Source: Paraburkholderia caballeronis (lineage in GTDB: Bacteria > Pseudomonadota > Gammaproteobacteria > Burkholderiales > Burkholderiaceae). From it: a stretch of 64,000 bases of DNA. The DNA lies in contig NZ_FNSR01000001.1 in assembly GCF_900104845.1 (NCBI RefSeq), positions 186,001 through 250,000 of the forward strand, written 5' to 3'. The first letter of the stretch is position 1. Each line of letters opens with the position of its first letter. Made by a program: the position numbers and the translations under genes. The notes beneath the pieces are model-generated. The model ran no database searches. It was not told where the DNA came from and saw only the letters and a list, made by a program, of their open reading frames with translations. Shown piece after piece: positions 1-8,366 of the stretch.

Positions 1-1
1 C

Positions 2-163
2 GAGCAGAGCAGCGGCGTCACGCAGGTCGATCGCGCGGTCGGGGATCTGGACAACATCACGCAGCAGAACGCGGCGCTGGTGGAGGAGAGCACGGCCGCG
101 TCGGAGAGCTTGCGGCAGCAGGCGCGGAGTCTTGTCGAGGCGGTTAGTGTGTTTCGGCGGTGA
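2..163 (+). CDS. Methyl-accepting chemotaxis protein, C-terminal fragment
   Basis: Only the last 53 codons are in the window. They read ...NITQQNAALVEESTAA... and end in VSVFRR. The heptad-like helix with NITQQNAALVEES is the characteristic distal part of the cytoplasmic signalling coiled coil of methyl-accepting chemotaxis proteins, including a typical Glu-Glu methylation-helix segment. The product would sit in the inner membrane and relay ligand binding to CheA/CheW. The sensor half lies to the left of the window, so the ligand cannot be guessed. A GC-rich hairpin (arms 203-210 and 216-223) follows the stop codon but lacks a T run. Confidence 0.85.
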   Translation, partial: EQSSGVTQVDRAVGDLDNITQQNAALVEESTAASESLRQQARSLVEAVSVFRR

Positions 164-571
164 GGGCGAGACGATGCGCCGTGCCCGCTTCGGTCGCGTT
201 CAACGGGCGGCTGCTCCGCCCGTCGGCATCCGCCTGATCGCGCCGGCGCCGCTGCGCCATCGCGGCATACCGGCCCGGCGGCAACGTTCGCCGCGATAGT
301 CGGGTCGTGCCGCCGCCGACCGGGGCTCGGCACGCGTGCTGGAACGCGGCGCGTCGAGTCGTTCTCCGGCACGTCGAAGAGGGGAACCGCGCACCGGTAG
401 CCCTGAACGGCGCCGCCTCGCCACAGCATGTCTCGATGCGAAGCTTCAGGATCGCAAGGCTTGTTCACCCTCAAGGCCGGAACGACAGCGGACAGCGTGG
501 CCGGCATGTTCAAACCGGTATCATCGTCGCTATCCGCCGACCGCCATTGCTTCATTGCCTGCGTCCGTTCC
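164..571. other. Intergenic stretch without a supported gene
   Basis: About 400 bp between the chemoreceptor stop and the SWIM gene. Open frames here are shadows or an in-frame upstream extension of the SWIM gene with no protein-like composition. The only structure seen is an 8-bp GC hairpin at 203-223. Nothing else is recognised. Confidence 0.5.
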
Positions 572-2344
572 ATGTCCGAATCAGCAAAGCTTGCGAAGCT
601 GCTCACCCTCGCCGAAGTTCAGTCGCGCGCCGACCCGAAGACATTCGCGCGCGGCAAAGCCTATTTCCATGATGGCGCCGTGTCTCGTCTGGAAGAACAT
701 CACGGGGCCATTCGCGCCACCGTACGCGGCACGCACCGTTACCGGGTCGAACTCGCCGCCGGGGACGGCGAACTCGCTTACGACTGCAGTTGCCCGGTCG
801 GCGACGACGGCATTTTCTGCAAGCACGCGGTCGCCGTTGCGCTGTCCTGGCTGGAAAATTCCGGCGAGGAGGTGTTCCACGCCGACGAGCCCGATCGCGA
901 CAAACCGCGGAAGAAGCGGAAGACCAACGCGGAAACAATCCGCGAATACGTGGCGACGCTGGACAAGAATGCGCTTGAGGGTTTGTTGCTGGACGCGGTC
1001 GAGCGGGACCGGGCCCTGCGTGACAGGCTGCTGTTCGCCGCGCGCGCGGCCGGCGCATCCGACCTGTCCGGCATGAAAGCCGCCGTCAGGCAGGCCACGC
1101 GGATTGCCCGGCCGCTGGACTGGCGGGAGGCGGACGCATACGGCGACGGCCTGATGTCGCTGGCCGACATGTTGCGCCAACGGCTGGCCGGACCGACCGC
1201 GGCACAGGTCGTCGAGTTGTCGGAGCTGGCGATTGCCGGCGCGGAAAAGAGCCTTGAGCAGATCGACGACTCCAGTGGCAACGTGATGCCCGCCATCGTC
1301 GAGCTGGCATCGGTCCACCTCGATGCGTGCAGGCTGACCAGGCCAGACCCCGTGAAGCTTGCGGAGCGGCTCTTCCGGCTACAGACAGAAAGCGTGTGGG
1401 ACACGTTCTACGACGTGTTGCCGGCGTACGTGGAGCCGCTCGGCGAGGGCGGATTACGCCGCTATCGCCAGTTGGTCCTCGAAGCCTGGGAGGCGCTTCC
1501 TGCGCTTGCGCCGGACAAACCGCTTCGCCGCTCATATGACTCCCGGCGCATGAGACTTGAGCACGCCATGGAAGCCCTCGCGGAACAGGATGGCGATATT
1601 GACGCGCTTATCCGCATTCACGCGAAAGACCTGTCGAGTGCATCCCGCTTCCTGGAGTTGGCTGAGCTTTGCGTGCGGCACGGCCGCCCTGACGAGGGCC
1701 TCGCGTGGGCGGAGCGCGGCCTGCATGAGTCGGGCGAAAAGTTCGACCCGCGCCTGCTCGGCTTCTGCATCGATGGCTATCTGCATCGACGCGAGTTCGA
1801 TCGGGCCGATGCGTTTGCGTGGCGACGTTTCGAAGCTCACCCTGCGGCGAATGCGTTTGCCGCATTGATGAACGTTGCGACAGCCACGGGTCGATATGAC
1901 GAAACCCGCGAGCGCGCACTGCAGCACCTTTGGTCGCTGGTCAGGGAGGACGAGTCATCCGGTAAAGCGAAGCGAAACGTCTGGCGCGCCCATGCGCGGA
2001 CCGAACTGGTCAGGATTTTTCTCGCCGAAAACGAGAACGACGCCGCGTGGGATGCTTTCACAGGTGGCCCGGTTGCACGACATCTAGGGGCAGACATGGC
2101 TGCCGTGCGCGGCAGGACGCATCCACGTGATGCAATCGCGCTCTATCACCGGATGCTGCCTGTCGCGGTGGAAAACGGCGCGCGCAACGCACGTTATGAC
2201 GAAGCATTTGATGTTGTACGTGCCATCGGCGGGTTGCGGGTGCAACTCGGTGAACACGCGGAATTCACCGAAGAGCTGGACGTGATTCGCTCGACATATC
2301 GCGCGAAGCGCAACTTTATCAAGCTGCTCGCCACATTTATCTGA
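572..2344 (+). CDS. SWIM zinc-finger protein (DUF6880-like)
   Basis: A 590-residue protein. Near the N-terminus is a SWIM zinc finger, C72-x-C74-x8-C83-x-H85 (DCSCPVGDDGIFCKHAVAV), a module that binds zinc and mediates DNA or protein contacts. The rest is a helical repeat-rich region resembling the long helical tails (DUF6880 type) that follow SWIM fingers in bacteria; that family name is from memory. An upstream in-frame ATG at 428 exists, but the sequence before codon 572 is not protein-like, and MSESAKLAKLLTLAEVQ at 572 begins the usual SWIM-protein N-terminus. It is convergent with the leftward tubulin/caspase operon, so it is probably an independent unit. Function unknown. Confidence 0.8.
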   Translation: MSESAKLAKLLTLAEVQSRADPKTFARGKAYFHDGAVSRLEEHHGAIRATVRGTHRYRVELAAGDGELAYDCSCPVGDDGIFCKHAVAVALSWLENSGEEVFHADEPDRDKPRKKRKTNAETIREYVATLDKNALEGLLLDAVERDRALRDRLLFAARAAGASDLSGMKAAVRQATRIARPLDWREADAYGDGLMSLADMLRQRLAGPTAAQVVELSELAIAGAEKSLEQIDDSSGNVMPAIVELASVHLDACRLTRPDPVKLAERLFRLQTESVWDTFYDVLPAYVEPLGEGGLRRYRQLVLEAWEALPALAPDKPLRRSYDSRRMRLEHAMEALAEQDGDIDALIRIHAKDLSSASRFLELAELCVRHGRPDEGLAWAERGLHESGEKFDPRLLGFCIDGYLHRREFDRADAFAWRRFEAHPAANAFAALMNVATATGRYDETRERALQHLWSLVREDESSGKAKRNVWRAHARTELVRIFLAENENDAAWDAFTGGPVARHLGADMAAVRGRTHPRDAIALYHRMLPVAVENGARNARYDEAFDVVRAIGGLRVQLGEHAEFTEELDVIRSTYRAKRNFIKLLATFI

Positions 2345-2346
2345 GG

Positions 2347-2368
2347 ACCCCTTGTTTCAAGGGTTTTT
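2347..2368 (+). terminator. Rho-independent terminator after the SWIM gene
   Basis: A short stem (ACCCCTTG / CAAGGGT with one bulge, TTT loop) is followed by five T residues, starting 3 bp after the SWIM stop codon. Confidence 0.6.
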
Positions 2369-2468
2369 CCATCGAGCGACCTCGCACGAAAGCAGGTTGT
2401 CCCACCCGATTGCATCGGTAGATCAGCGGGAAAAGCCGCCCGCCTGCCCCGGAGCGGCTACCTCGAAC

Positions 2469-2684
2469 TCAGGTCCATTGGGTGATTTTGTTGCCGTTGC
2501 GATCCTTGAATGCGCCACACACCAGCATGATCAGATCGATCAGCGTCCAGATGCCGAGGCCGCCCAGCGTCAGCAGCATCAGAACGCCCGTACCGATCTT
2601 GCCGGCATAAAATCGATGCAATCCAAGGCTGCCCAAAAACAGGCAAAGCAAAAACGCTGGCAATAAGCGCTTGTCCGTATTCAT
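2469..2684 (-). CDS. TM2-domain membrane protein
   Basis: A 71-residue protein of the TM2 family. The sequence shows two hydrophobic helices (about residues 7-22 and 32-57) separated by the diagnostic turn GLHRFYAGKIGTG, with a charged C-terminus (CGAFKDRNGNKITQWT). TM2 proteins are small inner-membrane proteins of mostly unknown role. I chose MNTDKR as start rather than the in-frame ATG 57 bp upstream because the preceding residues are charged and not conserved-looking. It is the last gene of the leftward operon that includes the tubulin-like and caspase-like genes, 68 bp after the lipoprotein gene; membership in the same transcript is inferred from strand and spacing. Confidence 0.8.
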   Translation of the reverse strand: MNTDKRLLPAFLLCLFLGSLGLHRFYAGKIGTGVLMLLTLGGLGIWTLIDLIMLVCGAFKDRNGNKITQWT

Positions 2685-2752
2685 CTCGTCGTCTATTTCG
2701 TTTCGTTCGGGTTGAATTCGCCGATCCGCCAAGCTCGCCATTACGCAAGCGA

Positions 2753-3418
2753 CTATCGGTATCGGGCCACGAGCGCCTGATAACGCACGTCCGGGCGTAG
2801 CGCGTCGAAATTCCGGTCGGCATCCAGACGGTCGAACTGGCGGAAGCCTTCCCTGAAGGCATCGTTCAGGTGGGCAAGCGCTGCATCCCCGTCGGCGTCG
2901 TGTGCCGCACGCTCGGCCAGCACATAAGCCGCTTCGAAACCCGCCTGTGCCGCAGGTTGCGGTTGCGGTTGCGGTTGCGGTTGCGGTTGCGGTTGCGGTT
3001 GCGGTTGCGGTTGCGGTTGCGGTTGCGGTTGCGGTTGCGGTTGCGCAGTCAGCGTAGCCGGCGCGGGGGCCGGAGCATCATCCTTGACCCGCCGGTAGTA
3101 GATCTTGTCGAGAAACGGCACCTTGAAATACATCCGGTCCGGCCCGTCGAAATAGAACGACAAACCAACGCCATACGGCAGGTCGACAATCACTTCGTCA
3201 CCCTTGGTTTCGATCGACTTAACCGGAATGGCCAGATGCGTATCGGGATTCTCGATCCCGTCCGCCCTGATCTCGACGTCAGGACCGATCGGCAAGCTCG
3301 CGCTGAACAACTGCAAGCGCTCCGCGTGCCAGTGGCCGATGATCGAGGGGGGCGCTTTCTTCGCGCACCCCGCCGCCAGCAACAACGCCGCCAGTGCGGC
3401 CAGGACCCGGTATCGCAT
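2753..3418 (-). CDS. Lipoprotein with (Gln-Pro)15 linker and TPR-like C-terminus
   Basis: A 221-residue lipoprotein. Residues 1-18 are a signal peptide with lipobox LAAGC, so it should be anchored to a membrane facing the periplasm. Residues about 25-115 form a beta-rich domain (IIGHWHAERLQLFS...IYYRRV), followed by an Ala-Pro stretch and 15 Gln-Pro repeats encoded by a perfect hexanucleotide array. The C-terminal 60 residues (LNDAFREGFRQFDRL...YQALVARYR) closely match the C-terminus of the upstream gene (FEASFLNGFNYFDAM...FTALVKKYR), pointing to a shared repeat unit. Its ATG overlaps the TGA of that gene (TGATG), implying translational coupling. Function unknown; probably an envelope component of the tubulin/caspase machine. 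Confidence 0.85.
   Translation of the reverse strand: MRYRVLAALAALLLAAGCAKKAPPSIIGHWHAERLQLFSASLPIGPDVEIRADGIENPDTHLAIPVKSIETKGDEVIVDLPYGVGLSFYFDGPDRMYFKVPFLDKIYYRRVKDDAPAPAPATLTAQPQPQPQPQPQPQPQPQPQPQPQPQPQPQPAAQAGFEAAYVLAERAAHDADGDAALAHLNDAFREGFRQFDRLDADRNFDALRPDVRYQALVARYR
2955..3044. repeat. Perfect hexanucleotide array, 15 x GGTTGC
   Basis: Ninety bases of uninterrupted GGTTGC units, read on the minus strand as 15 Gln-Pro dipeptides in the lipoprotein gene. The unit length is a multiple of three, so slippage would change linker length without shifting the frame. Confidence 0.95.
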
Positions 3419-4194
3419 CAGACCGCCGGTGCGCGATATTTCTTCACGAGCGCCGTGAAGCGCGGATCGTTGCGGATGCCGTTCAGGTCCGGATCCTTGT
3501 CCATCGCGTCGAAATAGTTGAAGCCGTTCAGGAAGCTGGCCTCGAACTGCTTGAGCGCCTCATCGGTGTTCCCCTGCCGCAGACGCAGCACGCCGAGATT
3601 GTAGTAAGCGAGCGACTGCTTCGGGTCCTGGGCCAACGCGTCATTCAGCGCGTGCTCCGCCTCGTCCAGTTTGCCCTGCTTCATGTCGGCGACGGCGACC
3701 TTGATCATCTCCTTCGCGGCTGCGCCCTTGCTATCCGCCAGAGCGTCCGACGCACTGCCGCTCGCCAACTGACCCGCAGCGGCCTGGCTTTGCCGGGCAA
3801 TCTCGGCGTCGTCGGGTGCCAGCCCGGTCGCCGGAGCAGTCGCCGGCGCCGACGCGGCCGCCACCACCACGGGGGCCGAAGCCGAAACCGGCGCCGGAGC
3901 GGATTCGGACGCGACAGGCGGCACGACGGTCGCAGACCGATGCGCATGCAGATAGAAATAAGCGCCGCCGCCCACGACGATCACCACCGCCGCCGCGATC
4001 GCGGCAATGACGGGCGTACCGATGCCCTTCCCGCCGTCATCCCCCGGATTTTTCTTCGTACCGGGCCGAGCCACCGCTTCCAGCGTGGTTCCGCAAGTCG
4101 GGCAGCGCAGTTCTTCGCCCGGCGTGCGTTCGAATATCTCGCCCTTGTTCGCGCGCTCGCAATCGCCTAGCGCCGGGCACTTGTAATTTGCCAT
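3418..4194 (-). CDS. Zinc-ribbon, single-TM, TPR protein
   Basis: A 258-residue protein in three parts. Residues 6-34 form a zinc ribbon with C6, C12 and C31-x2-C34. A single transmembrane helix follows (about 61-83, VIAAIAAAVVIVVGGGAYF). Then come an Ala/Pro/Ser-rich stretch and tetratricopeptide-like repeats from about 150 to the end (LDEAEHALNDALAQDPKQS, LAYYNLGVLRLRQGNTDEAL). The likely topology is cytoplasmic ribbon and periplasmic TPR, suiting a connector between the cytoplasmic tubulin-like protein and exported partners; this is inference. The gene starts 67 bp after the tubulin-like gene, and its stop overlaps the next start by one base. Confidence 0.85.
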   Translation of the reverse strand: MANYKCPALGDCERANKGEIFERTPGEELRCPTCGTTLEAVARPGTKKNPGDDGGKGIGTPVIAAIAAAVVIVVGGGAYFYLHAHRSATVVPPVASESAPAPVSASAPVVVAAASAPATAPATGLAPDDAEIARQSQAAAGQLASGSASDALADSKGAAAKEMIKVAVADMKQGKLDEAEHALNDALAQDPKQSLAYYNLGVLRLRQGNTDEALKQFEASFLNGFNYFDAMDKDPDLNGIRNDPRFTALVKKYRAPAV

Positions 4195-4261
4195 AGTGGT
4201 CCTTGTTCTCGTAACAGCAGCAGCCCCGGCGGACCAACCGCCAGGGCATCTGGCGGCGTCC

Positions 4262-7258
4262 TCAATCCTTCAAACCGATGATGTCGCGCACCAGCGGTTT
4301 CATCTCCACCAACGACCGGTACGCGGGATCGTCGTCCGATCCCGCCTCTTCGTAGATGGTCCGGGCGAACGCGTTGAACTTGTCGAGCAATGCGTTTTTG
4401 TCATCGCGGTGCCTGTAATCCGCTTCGATGCGGCGCGACACTTCCCGCTCGATCAGTTGCTGGGCCTCTTCGGGCTGCTCGCCTTCGAATACGGTCGGCC
4501 AGTCCCGGCCCTCCAGCACCTTCGACGTCGGCAAACCATCGGCTTCGTACATCAGCACCCACTCCGTCTCGCCGCTGGTGCGGTTCTGACGCGACTTCAC
4601 CATCTCCAGCAGACGCGCTACCAGCCGGTAAGGCCGGCGCTTCTGCTGTGCCTGGACCTGCGCGCCGGTCAGCGCGTAGAGCGGGGGCAAGCGCTTGCCG
4701 TTGCCTTCGCCATGCAGCAAATACGACTCGTTGTGGTCGCCGAGCAAACCGTCGTAGTGCTTCTTGAGCATGGCGAGCGACTCGACATAGCGCGCCGGCA
4801 TCAACGAGGCAATCTTCATGATGACGATTTCGTTTTCGAGCCGCCCGGTCTGCACCACCGTGTCCGACGCCGGGTCCTTCTGCTGGGCGAAAGCACTCGC
4901 CAGTTGCTCCCGGAACTCTTTCCGGCTCTCGCATTCCGGCAGGAACACGCAGACCGTCGTCACCCGGCCCGTACGGCCGCCCATCTTGTCCGACTCCAGG
5001 CCCCGGTCGACTTCCGACTTGTTGTATTGAAGCATCGTGCCCGACTTCCGGTAGAGCCCGAGCACGAAATCCTTCAAACCACTCTCGTTTGCGCCGTATT
5101 GCGCCTGCAGGCGCTCAACGATATTGACGTCGAGCACGCGCTGCTCTTTCGCCATTTCGTTGTGCACCCCCTGGACGATCTCGTCCGACTTCCGCGAAAG
5201 CGTAACGATGATGTCGGCGAGCGACAGGCCGCGGCTCAACGGTTCGAACGAATCGACCCCGGTGCCGACCTTGTCGATCAGAGCCTGGCGCACCTGCTGC
5301 GTGCGCACGATCTGCCCCGGCTCGTCGACCAGCATGGTCTTCATGACCTTCTTGATCGCGTCCAGGTCGAAGATGCGCTGCTGGTAGACCGAATCGGCAT
5401 TGCCGAGACGCGCTGCCTGCTCCTGATGCACCTTCTCGGTGGCGGCGGCCAGGTTTTGCTGAAGCCGATCGATGGTGCCGCGCAGCGATCCCAGTTCCTC
5501 CTTGACGAACGGAATCAGGCTGCCCGCGAAACGTTCGCCTTCCAGCCGCGTGCGCAGCACGAAAAGCTCGCGATATTTCTTGCCGATCTCGTCGAACAGA
5601 CTGCTGCGCTTGTCGGTCAGATGCTTGCCGAAGAAACCCACCTTGTTGAACTGGGCGGTGATCTCCGCGATCTCCTGCAAGATTGCCTGCTCGATGGCCG
5701 GCCCCTTCGTCAACTCGGCCTCGAACACCTTGTGCCGTTCGTCGAGCACGCTGGTCAGCGCATCGACCAGTTGGCGCAGCTGGATCAACGAGTGCGTGCC
5801 GGTCTTCCACTGACTGAACAGCTCCTTGTCGACCTGACGGCTGATGTGCCGCGCCATCTCTGGACGCGCCTTGCCCTTGATCTCGTAGAACTTGCGCACC
5901 CCGCCCATGGTCCGATAGGTCTCGTCGAACACCTTGGTCAGACGCTCGATCAGGCGGTTGGTCCAGTCGGCCTGCTCGATCGTCTGGTCGCTCTTGATCT
6001 GCGGCGACTGGCTGCTCACCACCGATTCCCAGTATTCCTGGGCTGGCTTCCACATGGCGTTGTTCGCGTCGTCGTCCAGGATACCCTTCTCAAGCATCAG
6101 GTGCGCGTCGCTGAGCAGCAGGCGCTGCACCACTTCGGGCTTGCGCACCTCCGACCCCCAGTCTTTCTGCACGGGTTCGTCGGCATACCCCTCGCCCTGG
6201 CGATAGTTGTTGTACATCAACTGCCGGGTCGCCTGCTCGGCGAACCCATAGGCCAGATACTCCTTGATTTCCTGCTCGGGCACCACGATGCGCTCGATGC
6301 CGAGCGAAAGGAACAGCTTGGCGCGCGCCTTGATGCTCCCTTCCATCTCGAAGTTCTTGATGTCGTTCTCGCCCTTCTCGGCGCGCCCCAGGCCATCCCA
6401 CTGCTTGTTGAGGATCTTCTGGTAGATGAATTCGGCGACGATGCGCGGAATCTCGTTGTCACCGTCGAACTGGATACCGTTCTCGTTGACGTTGCCGATG
6501 AGATAACAGCCGTTGAAATAGACGTCGTGCTTCATCCGCGAACCATCGAGCACGTTCACCGGATGGTACTGGCCGACCGCCATTGCATTGAGTTCCGACA
6601 GCGCCGCATACGCATTCGCGTAATACGGCGCAAAGCCGGCAGCGGTGTGGACATGCTTGAAATCGCGTTCGGGCAGCAACGCATAGACCAGGATCCGGCA
6701 CTCTTCGGACTTTTCGTACTTGTTGCGGATCTGCGCGATCGCGTCGACCACGGAGCCGCTGCCGGTCCCGCCGGCCAGACCGCAGACGATGTGCACGACC
6801 ACGCCGCCGCCTTGCTGGTCCCTTCCGAGTTCGCGCACGCGGTCTTCGATCGCTTTCACGAAATGCCCGGCGTTCTGCGCGAACACCACCCGCCCCAGCT
6901 TGCGGCGCTGCGCGGCGCCCGCCGTGCTCGGCGTGACGAAGTCGAAGATCGACTTCGGCTCGATCCAGTCGCGCAGCCCCGGGAACGAGGTCGGATCGTC
7001 AAGCACCGGGCGCACGCTGCCGGCCTGGTTGACGATGTACTGGCTACGGTCCAGCGCCACGTCCTTGCCGAGCACTTTCCATTCGTCGTGCCTGTCGAGT
7101 TCGTCAGTGGACGTATCGACGTACAGATATTCGAAGCGCGCGGACGGGCGGCCGCTGCTCTGCGCATGATTGCGTTCGATGGTCTTGCGAAGGTGACGAA
7201 TGATTTTGCCGCCGGAGCCGCCGAGGCCGACGATCAGGTGATTTTGCGGATCTGCCAT
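4262..7258 (-). CDS. Tubulin-like protein (Tubulin_2 family)
   Basis: A 998-residue protein with a tubulin/FtsZ-like nucleotide-binding N-terminal third. It begins MADPQNHLIVGLGGSGGKII, where GLGGSGGK (11-18) corresponds to the first glycine loop, and carries the tubulin signature GGTGSGS (163-169) within HIVCGLAGGTGSGSVVDA. These match the bacterial 'tubulin-like' family (Pfam Tubulin_2), which is distinct from FtsZ, TubZ and BtubAB and much longer. The remaining 700 residues are mainly helical with coiled-coil character (about 440-640) and have no known catalytic motif I can see. Cytoplasmic, since there is no signal or TM segment. It is the centre of a seven-gene leftward operon with a caspase and exported proteins. 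Whether it polymerises is unknown. Confidence 0.85.
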   Translation of the reverse strand: MADPQNHLIVGLGGSGGKIIRHLRKTIERNHAQSSGRPSARFEYLYVDTSTDELDRHDEWKVLGKDVALDRSQYIVNQAGSVRPVLDDPTSFPGLRDWIEPKSIFDFVTPSTAGAAQRRKLGRVVFAQNAGHFVKAIEDRVRELGRDQQGGGVVVHIVCGLAGGTGSGSVVDAIAQIRNKYEKSEECRILVYALLPERDFKHVHTAAGFAPYYANAYAALSELNAMAVGQYHPVNVLDGSRMKHDVYFNGCYLIGNVNENGIQFDGDNEIPRIVAEFIYQKILNKQWDGLGRAEKGENDIKNFEMEGSIKARAKLFLSLGIERIVVPEQEIKEYLAYGFAEQATRQLMYNNYRQGEGYADEPVQKDWGSEVRKPEVVQRLLLSDAHLMLEKGILDDDANNAMWKPAQEYWESVVSSQSPQIKSDQTIEQADWTNRLIERLTKVFDETYRTMGGVRKFYEIKGKARPEMARHISRQVDKELFSQWKTGTHSLIQLRQLVDALTSVLDERHKVFEAELTKGPAIEQAILQEIAEITAQFNKVGFFGKHLTDKRSSLFDEIGKKYRELFVLRTRLEGERFAGSLIPFVKEELGSLRGTIDRLQQNLAAATEKVHQEQAARLGNADSVYQQRIFDLDAIKKVMKTMLVDEPGQIVRTQQVRQALIDKVGTGVDSFEPLSRGLSLADIIVTLSRKSDEIVQGVHNEMAKEQRVLDVNIVERLQAQYGANESGLKDFVLGLYRKSGTMLQYNKSEVDRGLESDKMGGRTGRVTTVCVFLPECESRKEFREQLASAFAQQKDPASDTVVQTGRLENEIVIMKIASLMPARYVESLAMLKKHYDGLLGDHNESYLLHGEGNGKRLPPLYALTGAQVQAQQKRRPYRLVARLLEMVKSRQNRTSGETEWVLMYEADGLPTSKVLEGRDWPTVFEGEQPEEAQQLIEREVSRRIEADYRHRDDKNALLDKFNAFARTIYEEAGSDDDPAYRSLVEMKPLVRDIIGLKD

Positions 7259-7281
7259 GTGCTTGCCTATAACGGTTCGGA

Positions 7282-8304
7282 TTACTCGTGTGCGAGATTG
7301 ATCTTCAGATAAAGATGACCGCCTGACTTCGGCGCCTGCTTCACGACATACGAGGCCACCTGGCCGCCCGCCGCCGGCGCAGCGTCATCGCTGAACGCGA
7401 TGCCCTTCGCGGAATAGTCTTGCGTCTGCGTATTGCCGCAACCCGAAGCCGGACCCTGCTCGGGCGAAAATGCGATTCCTTTCGCTGCATAACCGGTCGA
7501 GGCATCCGCCATTTGCATCGGGGCGGGGTTCGCCTGGCTGTCCGGCATGGGCATCTGCATCGGGGCAGCGCCATTCGATGCGTCGGCCGTCTGCATCGGC
7601 GCGACGCCGCCCGACGCCGCCATGGCCGGCATGACGTCACCCGACGCGGCATCGGCCGTCGCCAGCCCCGGCGTCGTGCAGGTCGCGGCTGCCGTGTTCA
7701 TCGCGGCCGGCGTCGAAACCAGATCGGGGGCGACGTGGCGCAGGCGCTGCGTCACGTCCTGATGCTCGCGCTCGGGTGTGAGGAACACCATCAGTTTCTC
7801 CATGCCCGGCTTGTCGTCGAACACGAACGAACCCCTGGCCGGGAAAAACACCGTGCCCATTGCGTCGACAAAATTGTCCTGCGCGGGTTGCGGATAGATC
7901 TGCGTCACCGTCCCGTCCGGCGCTTCGTTGAGGATATAGACATAGGACGGCCGGTTGACCTTCACGCCCAACTGGAAATGCTCGCCACTCTTGAATACGC
8001 GCCGGGCGAGCACGTCGTGCGTCGTGCCGTCGGCATCCTTGAGGCGGATGAAATAGCTCACGCCGATCTGGGCAGGTTTCTTCTGCGCCACCTTGACGAT
8101 CTTGCCCGCGGGCTTGCCCTCGCCCGGCGCGGCGGCAACCGCGGTTGCCGAAGTTGCCGCGGTTGCGGAAGGCTGCTCCGTTCCCACCGCCACCACCGAG
8201 TTGTCCTGGCCGAAGAACAGGGACTTCGCGGTGTACTGCTGCTCCTGCGCAAACGCATGGCTCGCGAGTGCCGCTAGCGCGAGAGTGGCAAGGGGGTAAC
8301 GCAT
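7282..8304 (-). CDS. Exported DUF4384-type protein with YxAKGIxFS motifs
   Basis: A 340-residue protein with a signal peptide (cleavage near AFA-QE, residue 19/20). Residues about 80-180 (FIRLKDADGTTHDVLARRVF, VNRPSYVYILNEAPDGTV, LMVFLTPERE) look like the DUF4384 beta domain, which is often fused to or encoded beside caspase-like peptidases. The segment 181-270 is low-complexity Ala/Met/Pro. The motif YTAKSLFFG occurs just after the signal peptide (24-32). Related copies YAAKGIAFS and YSAKGIAFS occur at 272 and 297, and a third-party copy sits in the neighbouring caspase. The gene lies 23 bp upstream of the tubulin-like gene and 62 bp after the caspase. Precise role unknown. Confidence 0.8.
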   Translation of the reverse strand: MRYPLATLALAALASHAFAQEQQYTAKSLFFGQDNSVVAVGTEQPSATAATSATAVAAAPGEGKPAGKIVKVAQKKPAQIGVSYFIRLKDADGTTHDVLARRVFKSGEHFQLGVKVNRPSYVYILNEAPDGTVTQIYPQPAQDNFVDAMGTVFFPARGSFVFDDKPGMEKLMVFLTPEREHQDVTQRLRHVAPDLVSTPAAMNTAAATCTTPGLATADAASGDVMPAMAASGGVAPMQTADASNGAAPMQMPMPDSQANPAPMQMADASTGYAAKGIAFSPEQGPASGCGNTQTQDYSAKGIAFSDDAAPAAGGQVASYVVKQAPKSGGHLYLKINLAHE

Positions 8305-8366
8305 GTCGATTCTCCAGATAGGCAGAGTATTTTTTCGGTTGGAAGCGATCGCTCCCGGAAGCGGAC

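Noticed and set aside
2870..3517. A plus-strand frame with an Arg-Leu repeat
   Set aside because: It arises only from the hexanucleotide array read on the wrong strand; the minus-strand lipoprotein has a lipobox and a coherent domain.
4196..7312. A 1038-codon plus-strand open frame opposite the tubulin-like gene
   Set aside because: It is the antisense of a real gene in GC-rich DNA; composition (Arg, His, Leu, Asp) is that of a shadow frame and the opposite strand has clear domain motifs.
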